From Lanius collurio (Eukaryota; Chordata; Aves; Passeriformes; Laniidae), in contig JACBWW010000004.1 of the NCBI GenBank assembly GCA_020086605.1, forward strand, positions 27,226,906-27,290,905: a DNA stretch of 64,000 nucleotides, written 5' to 3'. The notes beneath the pieces were generated by a model that was given only the letters and a program-made list of their open reading frames with translations, did not search any database and had not been told where the DNA came from. The stretch's first letter is position 1. Each line of letters begins with the position of its first letter. Position numbers and translations under genes: made by a program. This document shows positions 1 through 10,775 of this stretch, in pieces.

Positions 1-1812
1 AATATAAAATTTCTGTATTCACACTCTATTTTACAAAGAGCCTATTTTCACCCATCCCTGTCAGATGAGTACTGGATTCACCTGGTGGAAATAAAAGCAC
101 ATGCCCTCAATAGTGTGCCCGTAATGAGTGGAAGCTTCTAATTTTAACATTTCTGCATTTCAGTTTTGTTTATCTGATAACATATCTCCTCCCCTCTTAT
201 GGAGATATTGTGAAAACAAATTATGCATTCCAGTTCTACATTTGTGGACATAAGGAGAAATACACTATGAAAACAACAACTTGGTATTCAGGAGAGAATT
301 TCAATGCCATTCACTAAAATAACATGAGGACACCCATTCAACTGCAAAGTAAGAGAAAAATTAAAATATTCCTCTTCTTAAATGAAGATCGGTTATGTTT
401 TACTGTGAATGAGACAGAAATCTTCTGAAGAAAACTACCTGTTTCCCTGTAACAAAAGTAGTTGGCATATGCCCACTCATAAGAAGACTAAAGCTCAATT
501 CTGGTGTTTCCTAACTTTTGCAAGTATCATAGTGCTCCTGCTCATCAGACATCTGGCATATGTGTGTGTTTAGACTTAGATGGATGAGTGATTGTGCCAT
601 TCCATAATGAACATTACAAAGCTAAAACATTAATCTTTCAAAGGCTCATAAATAGTGACTTATATTAGCTTTCAATTTTCCAGAAAAAAATATATAAACA
701 AACACACCAAATGCAAGTGTTAAGAAAATACATGATGCTGAAGAGATTATGCTTCTAAGCAAATACTAAGTGTTTATAATACTTGTAGGAAACAAGCAAC
801 CTGTGTTTGCTAGAAAATAAGTAACCTTTAAACACAAACACTTGTGCTGGACATTCAAAGAATCTGAGGGTTTAACATGTTATAATGATTTGCAGTGAGT
901 TACAAAAAAGTAATCTTGAAGACAAGGATTTATTTCCCAAATCAAAATATTAAAAATGACTGAAAAATAAAAAATATCTATAGCCAAGAGCTACTTTTAG
1001 CTGAAAACAATTCATTCTAAGGAAGTGCAAGCAGATGTGTGTCAAGAATGATAAATGGAATAGGGTTCTGTGTGCACCATAAAAGTGAAGCAAGGATTGT
1101 GCTCTAATGTAATAACAAGAAAAAACAGATTACTGTGTTTAGAGGTATCAGTAAATCAAGTATGATTTCCTGTACATAAAACTTCTAAATAGTCTAAGGT
1201 TATTGGCTTTGAAAAGACAAAGTAAATATTTCAGCATTTTCAGTAGATGAAAACGTAACATCTATTAAAGAAATTATTGCACTGAGTGTAAACATCACTC
1301 CTACAATGCAATATTTTTGTTTAAGAATGTCCTATGGAAGCCTTTCAGCCAGAACAGTATACATAGTGTTAGATGTATATATATTTATATATATATGTAT
1401 CATGTCCTACAAGGTTGATATAATATATAACATTGGGTTTGAGTTGATCTGCATTTTTTATTCATAGTGAATTTGTTTAATATCTTCAGCTCTAAAGCAG
1501 CACATTCAACCAGAAAGCTTTTAACTACATTGGAGTTAAATACATGTTCTATAATGCTTGTAACAAAAGCGGAGTATGAATTCTTGTCATTGGGGTAGTC
1601 TTACAAGGACTGTACTAACCAGTTACAGACAAAGGAATTGAGGCACACACCTGCAAGACAGCCAGGGAAGGAGGAATGAAGGCAATTCCACATTCTGCAC
1701 CCCCATTTTTAAACAGCCCCATTAAAAAGAAATAGGATCTATTGAGCCCTTATTCTCTGTAAAACAGTTACTGTAGGTGCCTGGCTAAGGGCTGGGCTGT
1801 CCCGAAGCTGCC
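1..1812. other. AT-rich stretch, no gene seen
   Basis: I see no exon-like signal and no repeat I recognise here. The only structure is a TA-rich run at about 1374-1400 (TATATATATTTATATATATATG). The base composition is that of ordinary avian intergenic or intronic DNA. Confidence 0.5.
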
Positions 1813-1819
1813 ACTCCAG

Positions 1820-2185
1820 TGTGGATGCATAAAAGGACTAAAGCAGAGAAATTCTTCAGCTTTCTTTCACAAGTATGTGGGAAACTCTTCTTTCACATGC
1901 AGCCTAAGGAAAACAGATAGGATGTTAAGTAAACTACTTTTCTGTCCTTGCACCTGTTGTTTTTCACGGCATTGTTTTGAGAACACTAAGATGTGTTTTG
2001 GATATGGGTGTCTTACCGTCCGACCTATCACCTTTGAGAGCTGGTGGGTCAAGAGGCCAATCCTGAATTTTCTCCAGCGAACTATGTTATAAAGGGTAGA
2101 CTTTTCATTAAACTTGGCTTCGGCCGTTCGTCCCTGACCTAAGTCTGCAGTCTCTTTTCGCCGCTGTCTGAGGTGCACAGCGACA
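1820..2185 (+). mobile_element. Solo LTR of an endogenous retrovirus, with 6-bp target-site duplication
   Basis: The segment begins TGTGGATGC and ends GCGACA, so the termini are TGT...ACA. It is flanked on both sides by CTCCAG (1814-1819 and 2186-2191), a perfect 6-bp target-site duplication. Inside, a TATAAAG box (2088-2094) is followed by an ATTAAA polyadenylation signal (2107-2112). A CpG-rich R/U5-like part follows (CGGCCGTTCG, TTTTCGCCGC). The length of 366 bp is normal for a short retroviral LTR. A 6-bp duplication is typical of ERVK/alpharetrovirus-like elements, but class is inferred. No internal gag, pol or env sequence and no second LTR is visible, so this is a solo LTR left by recombination. 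A 113-codon open frame on the opposite strand (1867-2208) is antisense to it and not a gene. Confidence 0.68.
2088..2112 (+). promoter_or_regulatory. LTR TATA box and poly(A) signal
   Basis: TATAAAG at 2088-2094 and ATTAAA at 2107-2112 lie only 12 bases apart. The signal would fall at or just upstream of the expected transcription start. Alpharetroviral LTRs have the same compact layout with a very short R region. Whether either site is active is not known. Confidence 0.5.
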
Positions 2186-2191
2186 CTCCAG

Positions 2192-4861
2192 CTGCACCAC
2201 AGCCACACCCCAGCCTGGCAGCATTGCAGACCTCACCACACCCTCACACTGACCTCCTGTCCCAGCCTGGGCCATCCCTTTCTCCGGAGGAGTGCCCAGT
2301 ATCTGAGACTGGGTCTGCTCCACTGTGCCACTCCTGGCTGAGACAGTGCAATGGACCCATCTAACATCCTAACCGGGATGCCTGGTGGCTGCCAGCTCCC
2401 CAATCCACAGGGAGCAACACCCTGAGAGCTGCCATGTAACCACTAGTCCCTTTCTGTTTTATTGTTATCAGAGTGTTGTGAAAGTGGATTCTTCCCAATG
2501 CCAAACTAATGCGAAATGCCAAGCAAGGCAAATTTTTTTTTGTGAAAGTCAAATTTGGGTCTAAAGAAAAAGAAATAGCCTTTTAAAAATGCTTTGTAGA
2601 AGCTGTCATTTCAACTTCCCTTACTCCTTTATGGTGCTATGTTTTGCTTCCATGATGCAAGTAGTATAAGTCTCTTTCTACTGTATAACCATCAGTTTGT
2701 CATAGCAAACAATAGTTACTATCCATCATGGAAGATGTAGCTTCTCAGGGAATTCTGTTTTAAAGACAAAAATGAGGAGATGAGGAGACCTTGACAAGAA
2801 TCGTCACATCTGATGTAAATGTTGCTATTCTAGATGAATCATGGCCAATTGGTGATCAAGTAATCTGAATTCTGGGATGGCTTTCCAAATCTTTGAAGTA
2901 TTTAAATGCCTTAAAACTCCTTTTCTTCTGGTCTTGAAACAATTCAGGCTTAGCATGCAAATCCAGAGGAGGCAAAATTCCTTTAGCTAGCTGGTGTGAA
3001 GACACACCACATCTCCAATAACACTGAAAGCTCTAGGAAACAAAACAAAAATATTTAAGAAGTGAGAAAAAATAAATTGAAGAAAGCAAGTTTTCTACAA
3101 CCTGAGATCACCTAAGTACTGCTGCAGCTGTTTCTCCTTCCCATTCACAGAGGTTTTAGCTAACAAACAAGTGCACTGGAAAAGAGCTTTGAAAGTGCAA
3201 AAGTTGAAGAGGAGCAGTGAGTGGTAACCTAATGACTGTAGAGAAGGCAGTTTGCAGGAAGCAGCTGATTTTCCAGATTTCTGCAAAACAGAAATTTGGA
3301 TGAGACTTATCTGGAGGTTTTTCAGAACTTAAACCTGTGTTAGCTGAAATAGCTGTGTCCATGCACTTTCTTCTGATATCACAGGACCCAGCAGCCTTTA
3401 GTTCACCCTGAGAGGATTCCTTCAGGCTTCAATGACTAGAATATTTGCACTCATGCAATTGAAAGATGAAGCAGGAGTTTTGACTTATTACAAAAATGTA
3501 GCTCATTTTCAAATGCTAGATGACTTCTGTACCTCAGCCTCAGAAAGTAAAAGGTGAAAGGAAAAGAGGAAAAATCCTGGAATGGCTGATGGCTTTTGTG
3601 GTGAGATGGTGTTTGCATTCCTAGAATTTCCAAAATACCCTTTAAAAAGTCTAAACCTTCAGCAAAGCCTTTCGTCAGAATTGCACCAAAATAGAATTTT
3701 GCATTAAAAAAAAATGTAAAGGGATCACCATAAGCTTTTGAAAATACTGAAGTGTCAATTAACAAATCTGATAAGGAACAAGCAAGAAAAAGAAAACTGA
3801 TTGCTGCTGAGGCTTTTAATGCAAAATTAAATTTCTTTTTCTATGCCAATAAACACATGCAGGGATGGTCAGATTTTTCTGTGCATGTGGAAAGAAAAAA
3901 AAATTCAGGAAAATATACCTCAATTTTCCTATGAAAATGAGTATTTTCCTTAGAAAGCCTTTTATCTTTCTTTTTGCCAAATGTTATAAAGAAATTAATT
4001 TGAACAAGCTTGATTTGCATTCAAGATTACATATAATACATGCATAGGATATATTTGGTCTTATTTTCTCAGCAATCTCTTTAGTTTTGTACTGCTTTCT
4101 TTTGCCAGGTTTTAAGAAAAAAGCATCTTGAAAATGCTTTCATTCAAAGGTGTACATGAGAGCTGCTTTGTAGAATATGTAAAAAGGCAGGAGCAAACTT
4201 CATAAACATGTCTGTCTTTTCAGCCTGTTCTACTTGTACATCCTTTCCACTTCAGAACAAATCCAGATGAATTACATTGTAAGGGTTTTTTGCATTCTCC
4301 ATGTCATGTATCATTTTCCAAGGAACCATACAGCAATTAAGTCCCTGACAACAGTGTCACTTACAAAAAGTCAATTTGCTTCTGAAGGCAGCTATGTGGT
4401 ATTGCAGCATTTTAAGCATATTTGCTTGGTTTGTAAATTTGTTGTTCTGGGCAGTTATAGATGTCATCAAAGCAAAGATATATATTAATTTGCAGTGACA
4501 TAAAAGACAATCAGTTCTACAGGTTCCCAAATCTGCTTTGGAAAGAAGCAATTTAAATAATCCTAGAAGTGAAAATACTGACTTCGCTATGAATCCAAAG
4601 CCTTAAAAAGACAAATAGGGCTTGATCCAAGCTGATATTTAGCAAAATTTAAGGAAATATGCCTAGAAATACCAAGGGCCAAGAAACACTAGCACCATCT
4701 TTTTTGGCATAATAACTAAATTTGGTTCCAGTCCCTTCCCCAATCAGAATGTTGAAGAGTGGCAGTGGCCCATTAATGAATGTGTAGCTTCACTCAAAAG
4801 ACATTTAAAAAACCACTAGGGACTTCCTGGAAGAAGACAGGTACAAAATCTGTGCTTCACA
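2192..4861. other. No gene seen; GC-richer first part
   Basis: Bases 2192 to about 2440 are clearly GC-richer than the surroundings, with many CCAC/CAGCC runs. They directly follow the LTR target-site duplication, so they are probably not part of the LTR. I could not assign them to a family. The rest, to 4861, is AT-rich without a recognisable gene or repeat. Confidence 0.4.
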
Positions 4862-5452
4862 GAAGGCAAAGTTCTGAGTTCTGCCCTTGTCTCACAACAA
4901 TCGCCTGCAGCGCTACAGGCCAGGGGCAGAGTGGCTGGGAAGGTTCCCAGTGGAAAAGGATCTGGGATGCTAGTCAAAAACTGGCTGAACATGAGCCAGT
5001 GTGTGCCCAGGTGGCCAAGAAGGCCAGTGGCATCCTGGCCTGTACCAGTAACAGCGTGGCCAGCAGGACCAGGGCAGGGATTGTCCCCCTGTACTCAGCA
5101 CTGATGAGGTCACACCTCGAGTCCCGAGTTCTGTTCTGGGCCCCTCAGTACAAGACAGACACTGAGGTGCTCGCACATGTCCAGGGAAGGGCGGCGGAGC
5201 TGGTGAAGGGTTGGGAGCACAGGTGTGATGAGGAGGGGCTGAGGGAACTGGATTAGTTTAGCCTGGAGAAAAAGAGGTTTGGGGGGATTTTATCAACAAG
5301 TATCTGACGGGAGATTGCAGTGAGGTGAGGATATGGCACTTGAGGACACAGTTTAATGGTGATCAGGGAGGTGATGCTAGGCTGATAGTTGGACTTGATA
5401 CTCTTAAAGGTCTTTTCCAACCTTAACAATTCCATGAATCTGTGATTCTATG
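4862..5452 (+). mobile_element. CR1 LINE fragment with intact 3' end and internal deletion
   Basis: The + strand encodes the C-terminal part of the CR1 ORF2 reverse transcriptase. Recognisable pieces are [33 protein letters not shown] and LVKGWEH, within an open frame that stops at about 5254. The DNA then runs GCCTGGAGAAAAAGAGG and on to TTGCAGTGAGGTG at about 5325. There it jumps straight into the 3' UTR block that ends GTTGGACTTGATACTCTTAAAGG, TTTTCCAACCTTAACAA and three ATTCTATG-like octamers. Full CR1 copies carry roughly 250 more bases between these blocks, so an internal deletion is inferred. The element is 5'-truncated, as usual for CR1, and cannot be active. Confidence 0.9.
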
Positions 5453-7799
5453 AAATCTAATTAAAGAGAGGTATGTGAATCAAATTAAAGCAAAGCAATA
5501 CCAAAGTGTTAGCAGGTCTGCATAGATGTACTACAAACTCAGACACGGCTTCTGAAGAGTCACTCTTGTATTTCCTCAGTTCTGAATAGACTCAGACCCA
5601 AAGCAACCCCTGGGTGTACAAGAGCCAGAGCACCACTTTGCTTCACTATGGTGTTCATATTGTATTATTTGCTTCTTTCTCCCTGTGTACCACAAAATGC
5701 CTGTTTCTGTCTATCACCTAGTGAGAAAACCTATATAATCAGAGAAGCAAGATAATGAGTCTGATTCTCCACAGCAGTATCATGTTTTGTTGAGTACAGT
5801 AATTGTATTGAAATGGGACACGAAAAGTTAACAGAGCTAAGTTTTTGCAACTTAGCAAATTTATATATCCCCACAGATGGATAGATCCATCTACTGTGAT
5901 ATAGCAGATGCTGGTTAACACAGCAGAGCAATCTGAAAAATAAGGGGGTTTCAGTTTTTACTTTTGTTTTAAGTAAAACTTAATCTTGCTTATACTAAGA
6001 TATCATCACATTTCCTGAATTCTACTTTGACTCTGAGATTCAATCAATTTTAAACTATTAGAAACAAAAAATGCTCTTTTTTTCCTCTTCCAAGTAAGTC
6101 CTACACATTTTACACATGAAAATGTACACAGACATGATTCTGTCATAAAATTACACCCAAAAAGAATTCTGGTACTTTCAAATTTTGCATGTGATTGCTT
6201 TTCTCATATTTGATATTAAACAACAAAGCAAATCCCTTCTTAAGTAATTGTGCTCTGCACACAAAACACCGTTCCAGTTATCTAACTGAAGAAGCCATCT
6301 GTATATTGTAATAGAGAGCAAAGTGCCCCAGTTTTCTAACTTTATTGACTATCTTTCTGGTTTGAAAGTTCAATAGTTTTTCTGAAACAGTTGAGGATTT
6401 GCTCATACTTGTAAGTGAAAAACAAACTACACTTTTACAGGGCTGTTCTGATGCAATTGTGGTTGTATTTTTACTCCAGCAATCTGGTTGCACTTGGTAT
6501 TATTACCCTTATGTCCAAATGTAGGTTTATGGAACTAATCTATTTCCAATAAGATCATTCACTGAAGCCCTATCAAGATTCAGGCAGGCTGGAACTTCCA
6601 GTGTTGTTTAAACTAGAGCCATATTGTATATTAGTCATTTCAAAACCCACTGCTTTTCATCGTGCAAGTCAGAAAAACATGTTGAAAAAACATTCTGCAA
6701 ATCAACTTTAATGAGAATTCAAATTTTTTGTTAGCCAAAAAGTTTGACATTTTTCTAGACATGCTAATATTATTACAGGAATTTAACAACTGGTTGCTGG
6801 CTATGGCAATTAACATTTAAAACGTACATTTTGAAATTAGACAGCCTATAGAGAAGAGACAGCTCCATATTGCTGCACATTAACCAAATCCACAGGTGTG
6901 CTAGGTACAGCACAAATCAAAAAATCATGTCACAAACTGCACTTAGCACATGGCTTTGACCACTTTGCCTGTCTTCTGCCAACAAATCCATTTTCTCTCA
7001 GACTACTTCTGACATTCCACTCTTCTAAGCAATTCTAAACAACCATTGTTTTCCAAACATCAGCATGCCACAAAAATGCTTTCTACTTTCCCCCAAATAC
7101 AAAATTTCTCTCGGAAAATAACCCTGGCCTGGATGCTGACACTGAGCAATATTTAGTCTTGCAGAACTAGAGAGCTCTGATGCCATTTTGTGACAACAGA
7201 AACAGGAGATTCAGACAATGCAAAAATCCAAGCCCTTGGATGTAAAATATTTTTTAATGGAAAAAATTTTTATTTTTAACTCTTTTATCAATCAGCATTT
7301 TGGTTTGCTTCCCACTCTCAAACACAGTCTAAAAAGGAGATTTTGTAGCTTTTTAAAGTCATTGGTCTACTGTCTTCTCAAAGGTGAAACTGGAGAATTT
7401 TCCAAATGTTCTTGATTTTACTTATATTCTCTCTATTTAGGTACAGTGAAGGCATACTTATTCTAACTCAACTTTTCATTGCTCTGAAATTAGTTATTGT
7501 TTTCAGTAAAGCCACTTTGATAGACCACATTCTGACAAAAGAAAAAAGTTCTAATTGTTTGGCTGTGCATTATAGAGTATTAATAATCTTTATAGTCTCC
7601 AGAAGCATTTCTTCCTATCCATACTCAAAGTCCTTTAAGACTGCTATTACACCACTAGAATGATACAAAGACACTCAAGTGTAAATGGCAATGCCCTGGT
7701 TTTCCAGTCTAAGAAGAAAATACAGTTTTCTGATAGAGTTCAGTTCCATTAAAAAATTATGGCAACTATATAATTCCTATTTTTATAAATGGAATAAAA
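5453..7799. other. AT-rich stretch, no gene seen
   Basis: No repeat, RNA gene or exon-like signal was recognised. Open frames on either strand are short and AT-rich, with no known protein motif. Confidence 0.5.
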
Positions 7800-7948
7800 G
7801 AAGACCTGGAGAACTACAGGCTGGTCAGCCTCACCTGGGCTGTGAGCAGCCTGGTCTAGTGGAAAATATCCCTGCCCATGGCAGGGAGGTTGGAGCTAGA
7901 TGACCTCTAAAATCCCTTCCAACCTAAAATATTCTATGACCCTATGAC
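7800..7948 (+). mobile_element. Chimeric CR1 fragment (RT piece joined to 3' end)
   Basis: The first about 40 bases (GAACTACAGGCTGGTCAGCC) read ENYRLVSLT in one frame, a motif from the CR1 reverse-transcriptase domain. At about 7838-7845 the sequence switches to the CR1 3' end: AGCAGCCTGGTCTAGTGG, CCTGCCCATGGCAGGGAGG, TTGGAGCTAGATGACCTC, CCCTTCCAACCT and two octamers ending at about 7948. In a full element these blocks lie more than 1 kb apart. A very large internal deletion, or a template jump during insertion, is inferred. Confidence 0.85.
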
Positions 7949-10619
7949 TTGAAATGAAAACAAATTGTCCTTGGTTCCATGGTGCTATTTTTCATTGAGG
8001 ATTTGCAGCCTTTTAGAAAAAAAACAAAACCTTTAGTTTATAAGCCTTTGCCAGAGTTTGAACTTACAGAGGATGTGACAACTCCTTGTGAGGTTTTCTC
8101 TGCTGAATTATTTAATGGGTTCACATTTCTTTGCTTAATACCCTGTAGTTCTACGCTGACTCTCTCTGGTTGTCATCTAATTTAGGCATATACAGAAAAT
8201 GTTATACAGCAAATATATTTATCTAGGTGGAGAATAAAATAGAAATACTTTATCAAAATTTTTTAAAATCTGGGAAAATTTGATATCTCATAGAAATGAG
8301 ATATCATAATTATGTAATTAATATCTACCAGTTTGATTGCACTTATAAATGGAAAATTGCAGACTGTGGCACAAAGAAAGAACAGCTAGGGTAAATTAGT
8401 AGGTTTTAAAGAATTTTTACAATACCTGGATGCTTAAAGAGCTCTACAGCACAGTATCATGAGAAAAAGAGAAAGCTAAGGACCATGAGAAATTAAGAAA
8501 TGGATTTTGCCTTGCACATATGGCACAATCGTCTGTAAAACAATCAGCAAGGGAGCACCAAATATCTTGTAGGATTGCTACTTGTATACTAACAAGGATA
8601 GATACATTTAAAAATGCATGAATTTATTAGTCTTTTTGTTTCAACTGCCAAAAACATACTGAGGTTTGGAGTACTGAACAGAATGATAGCCCAGTGTCAG
8701 GAATTTTGCAATGATAAGTTCCCTAGGCAAAATAGCCCAGGGTGAAGCAAAGCACTTCGAATTAATTATTTTGCCCTGAAAGAGACATGCAAAACCCAGC
8801 AATGTTAGAATTTCAGTTTGCTTAGTGTAATGAATATTGACAAATAACAATGTGACCCTAACAAGAATTATTTAATATCATGACCAAGTCAACATTTATT
8901 TCTTCCAAAGTTTCAAGAATAAAAAAATAATAATTTCAATAACAGCAAAAAGAAGTAACTTTCTTTCAAAATACACCATTAATCCAAGCAAACATAGTAA
9001 AAAAGGGCCATGATCCTATAGAAATTTGCAATGATGGGATAATGCCCCTCAAAAATTGTTAGTTCAGCACAGCAGAGTGCAGAGGCAGCACGATGTGAGG
9101 ATATTCATTGGTCCACAAACAAAAAAAGTAGGTGTAAAATACTCTAAAAATGTCACACTGCATAAGAGGTAGAGCAACGGGAAGAGATGGAGGAAAATGA
9201 GCTAGGAGGAAAGTTAATAGACAGAAATTAAAATAATGACAAATTTTTTGCTCACATTTCTCACAAAGATCACTCTGAAAAGCAATGTAAATATCATTCA
9301 AATGAACCACACACACAAATTTTAAAGAAACAAAATCAGAAAGATAAATATTTAATATAGACCACAGAATATGGGATAGGATGACTGCTCTTTAATTGCT
9401 GCAGGGTAAGCACTTAGACCTCCAGTTTCAGGGCTTAATAAAGTGTGGACTTCACACAACCTGAGAGAAGGCCCAAATTGTCTGACTTTCTGGAGCTGAG
9501 GATTTATCCTCCCAATGAAAATCAGTAGGGGAAGGATGAGTGTAATTCCTTCCTAATAAAGTCCTGTCTTTATCGTGTAGAGTAACTAGTTAAAATGGGT
9601 TAAAAGGTTAAAATTATGTAAATTAATTATGTGTATTAAATATTAGAAACTGTAAAACACACATGCTAATAAAACATTGTTAAAGATAAGGCCTTCTCTG
9701 GTATTTGTGTATGAAAACAAACATGCACTTAAGAGCAAAGTGCCCTCAAGAGATTTAAGGAATATCAATAAAAAATAATGGATTAAACCCTAAAGATCCT
9801 ATTCAGTTTTTCCTGAGTGAAAACTTTGACCAGTTTTAATTACAAAAATCTGTAAAATCCAACAGAGATTTTAAGTAATAAGATTAAGTCCTGGCACTAG
9901 ATTGAAGTAGTATTTGACAAAGTTTTTGTTTCAGAACAAGATGGAGTCCAAAAAGTGGAAACAGAAAAGTTGCTCTTCAATTTTCAGATTTGCTCTCTTT
10001 TACTAAGGACATAGATTTGCCCGAGTTTTACAGATGGAAAACTGAGGTTTATGAAGGAAAAATAAAACAGACAAAAAAAACCCCAGAGTTGTTTAACACT
10101 AGTTGGGTATTAAAAACTCAGGCTAGCACGTAAATAATATTAAAATCTGACTCTACATGACTTACTGCTAAATGGTTGTGAACCTTGAATGCACAGGACC
10201 ATGCTTATTTCCATGGCCTCATCTCCAAGAAGAACAAAGAAGAAGAACCAAGAAGTGACAGATAAAGAGCAGATTCAGCCTTTCTCTGGTTTGTTTTTGT
10301 TTTACAAGTAACTGCAGCGTGAAGAACCTGGAGTGTTCCTCCTCTTCTTTTATGCACATCAGTATAGAAGATTTCCTGATGATTCCAGAGCTGGATTGTT
10401 AGATAGAAAACCATTGAAGTAGCCAAACTAAGATATGAATAGTTATGCTGCAAAAAGATCACATATTAATGCTCTTGAAATCCACATGATACCAGTAAAA
10501 CTTCTGAGAACATCACTTTGTTCTTCAGCAAAACAAGTGGCTTAAAAATTTGCAATTAATTTGTTTAGTAAAGATGTCAACTTTTCTCATGTTCTACATT
10601 TTTGGATTATAAACCCACA
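7949..10619. other. AT-rich stretch, no gene seen
   Basis: No gene or repeat was recognised. The one structure is a perfect 11-bp inverted repeat with a 4-base loop at 8281-8306. Confidence 0.5.
8281..8306. repeat. Short perfect inverted repeat
   Basis: TGATATCTCAT (8281-8291), loop AGAA, then ATGAGATATCA (8296-8306). The stem is 11 bp and perfect. A few such stems are close to chance expectation in AT-rich sequence of this size. Confidence 0.8.
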
Positions 10620-10775
10620 GTCTATCCCTGCAGCAAAGAATGCAAACAGCCTCCTGGGCTACAGCAGGAACAGCATCTCCAGCAGCCTGAGGGAAGAGAT
10701 CCTTCCCCTCTAGCAGCACTGGCGAGACCACATCAGATGTGCTGAAACCAGTAAAGAGGGACATGAAGCAAGTTC
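10620..10775 (+). mobile_element. CR1 LINE fragment, coding region only
   Basis: The run GCAAAGAATGCAAACAGCCT, followed by CTCCTGGGCTACAGCAGGAA and GATCCTTCCCCTCTA, matches the CR1 ORF2 C-terminal region (AKKANSLLGY-type). It continues as CACTGGCGAGACCACATCAG and ends near GAGGGACATGAAGC. A short internal stretch between the GTGCTG and GAGGGACATG blocks is missing. There is no 3' end with octamers, so this is an internal fragment. A 146-codon frame on the opposite strand (10594-11034) partly reads this repeat backwards and is not a gene. Confidence 0.78.

Noticed and set aside
1867..2208. 113-codon - strand frame
   Set aside because: It is antisense to the solo LTR at 1820-2185.
4780..5256. 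158-codon + strand open frame as a host gene
   Set aside because: The protein is the CR1 reverse-transcriptase C-terminal region, and the element is truncated and internally deleted.
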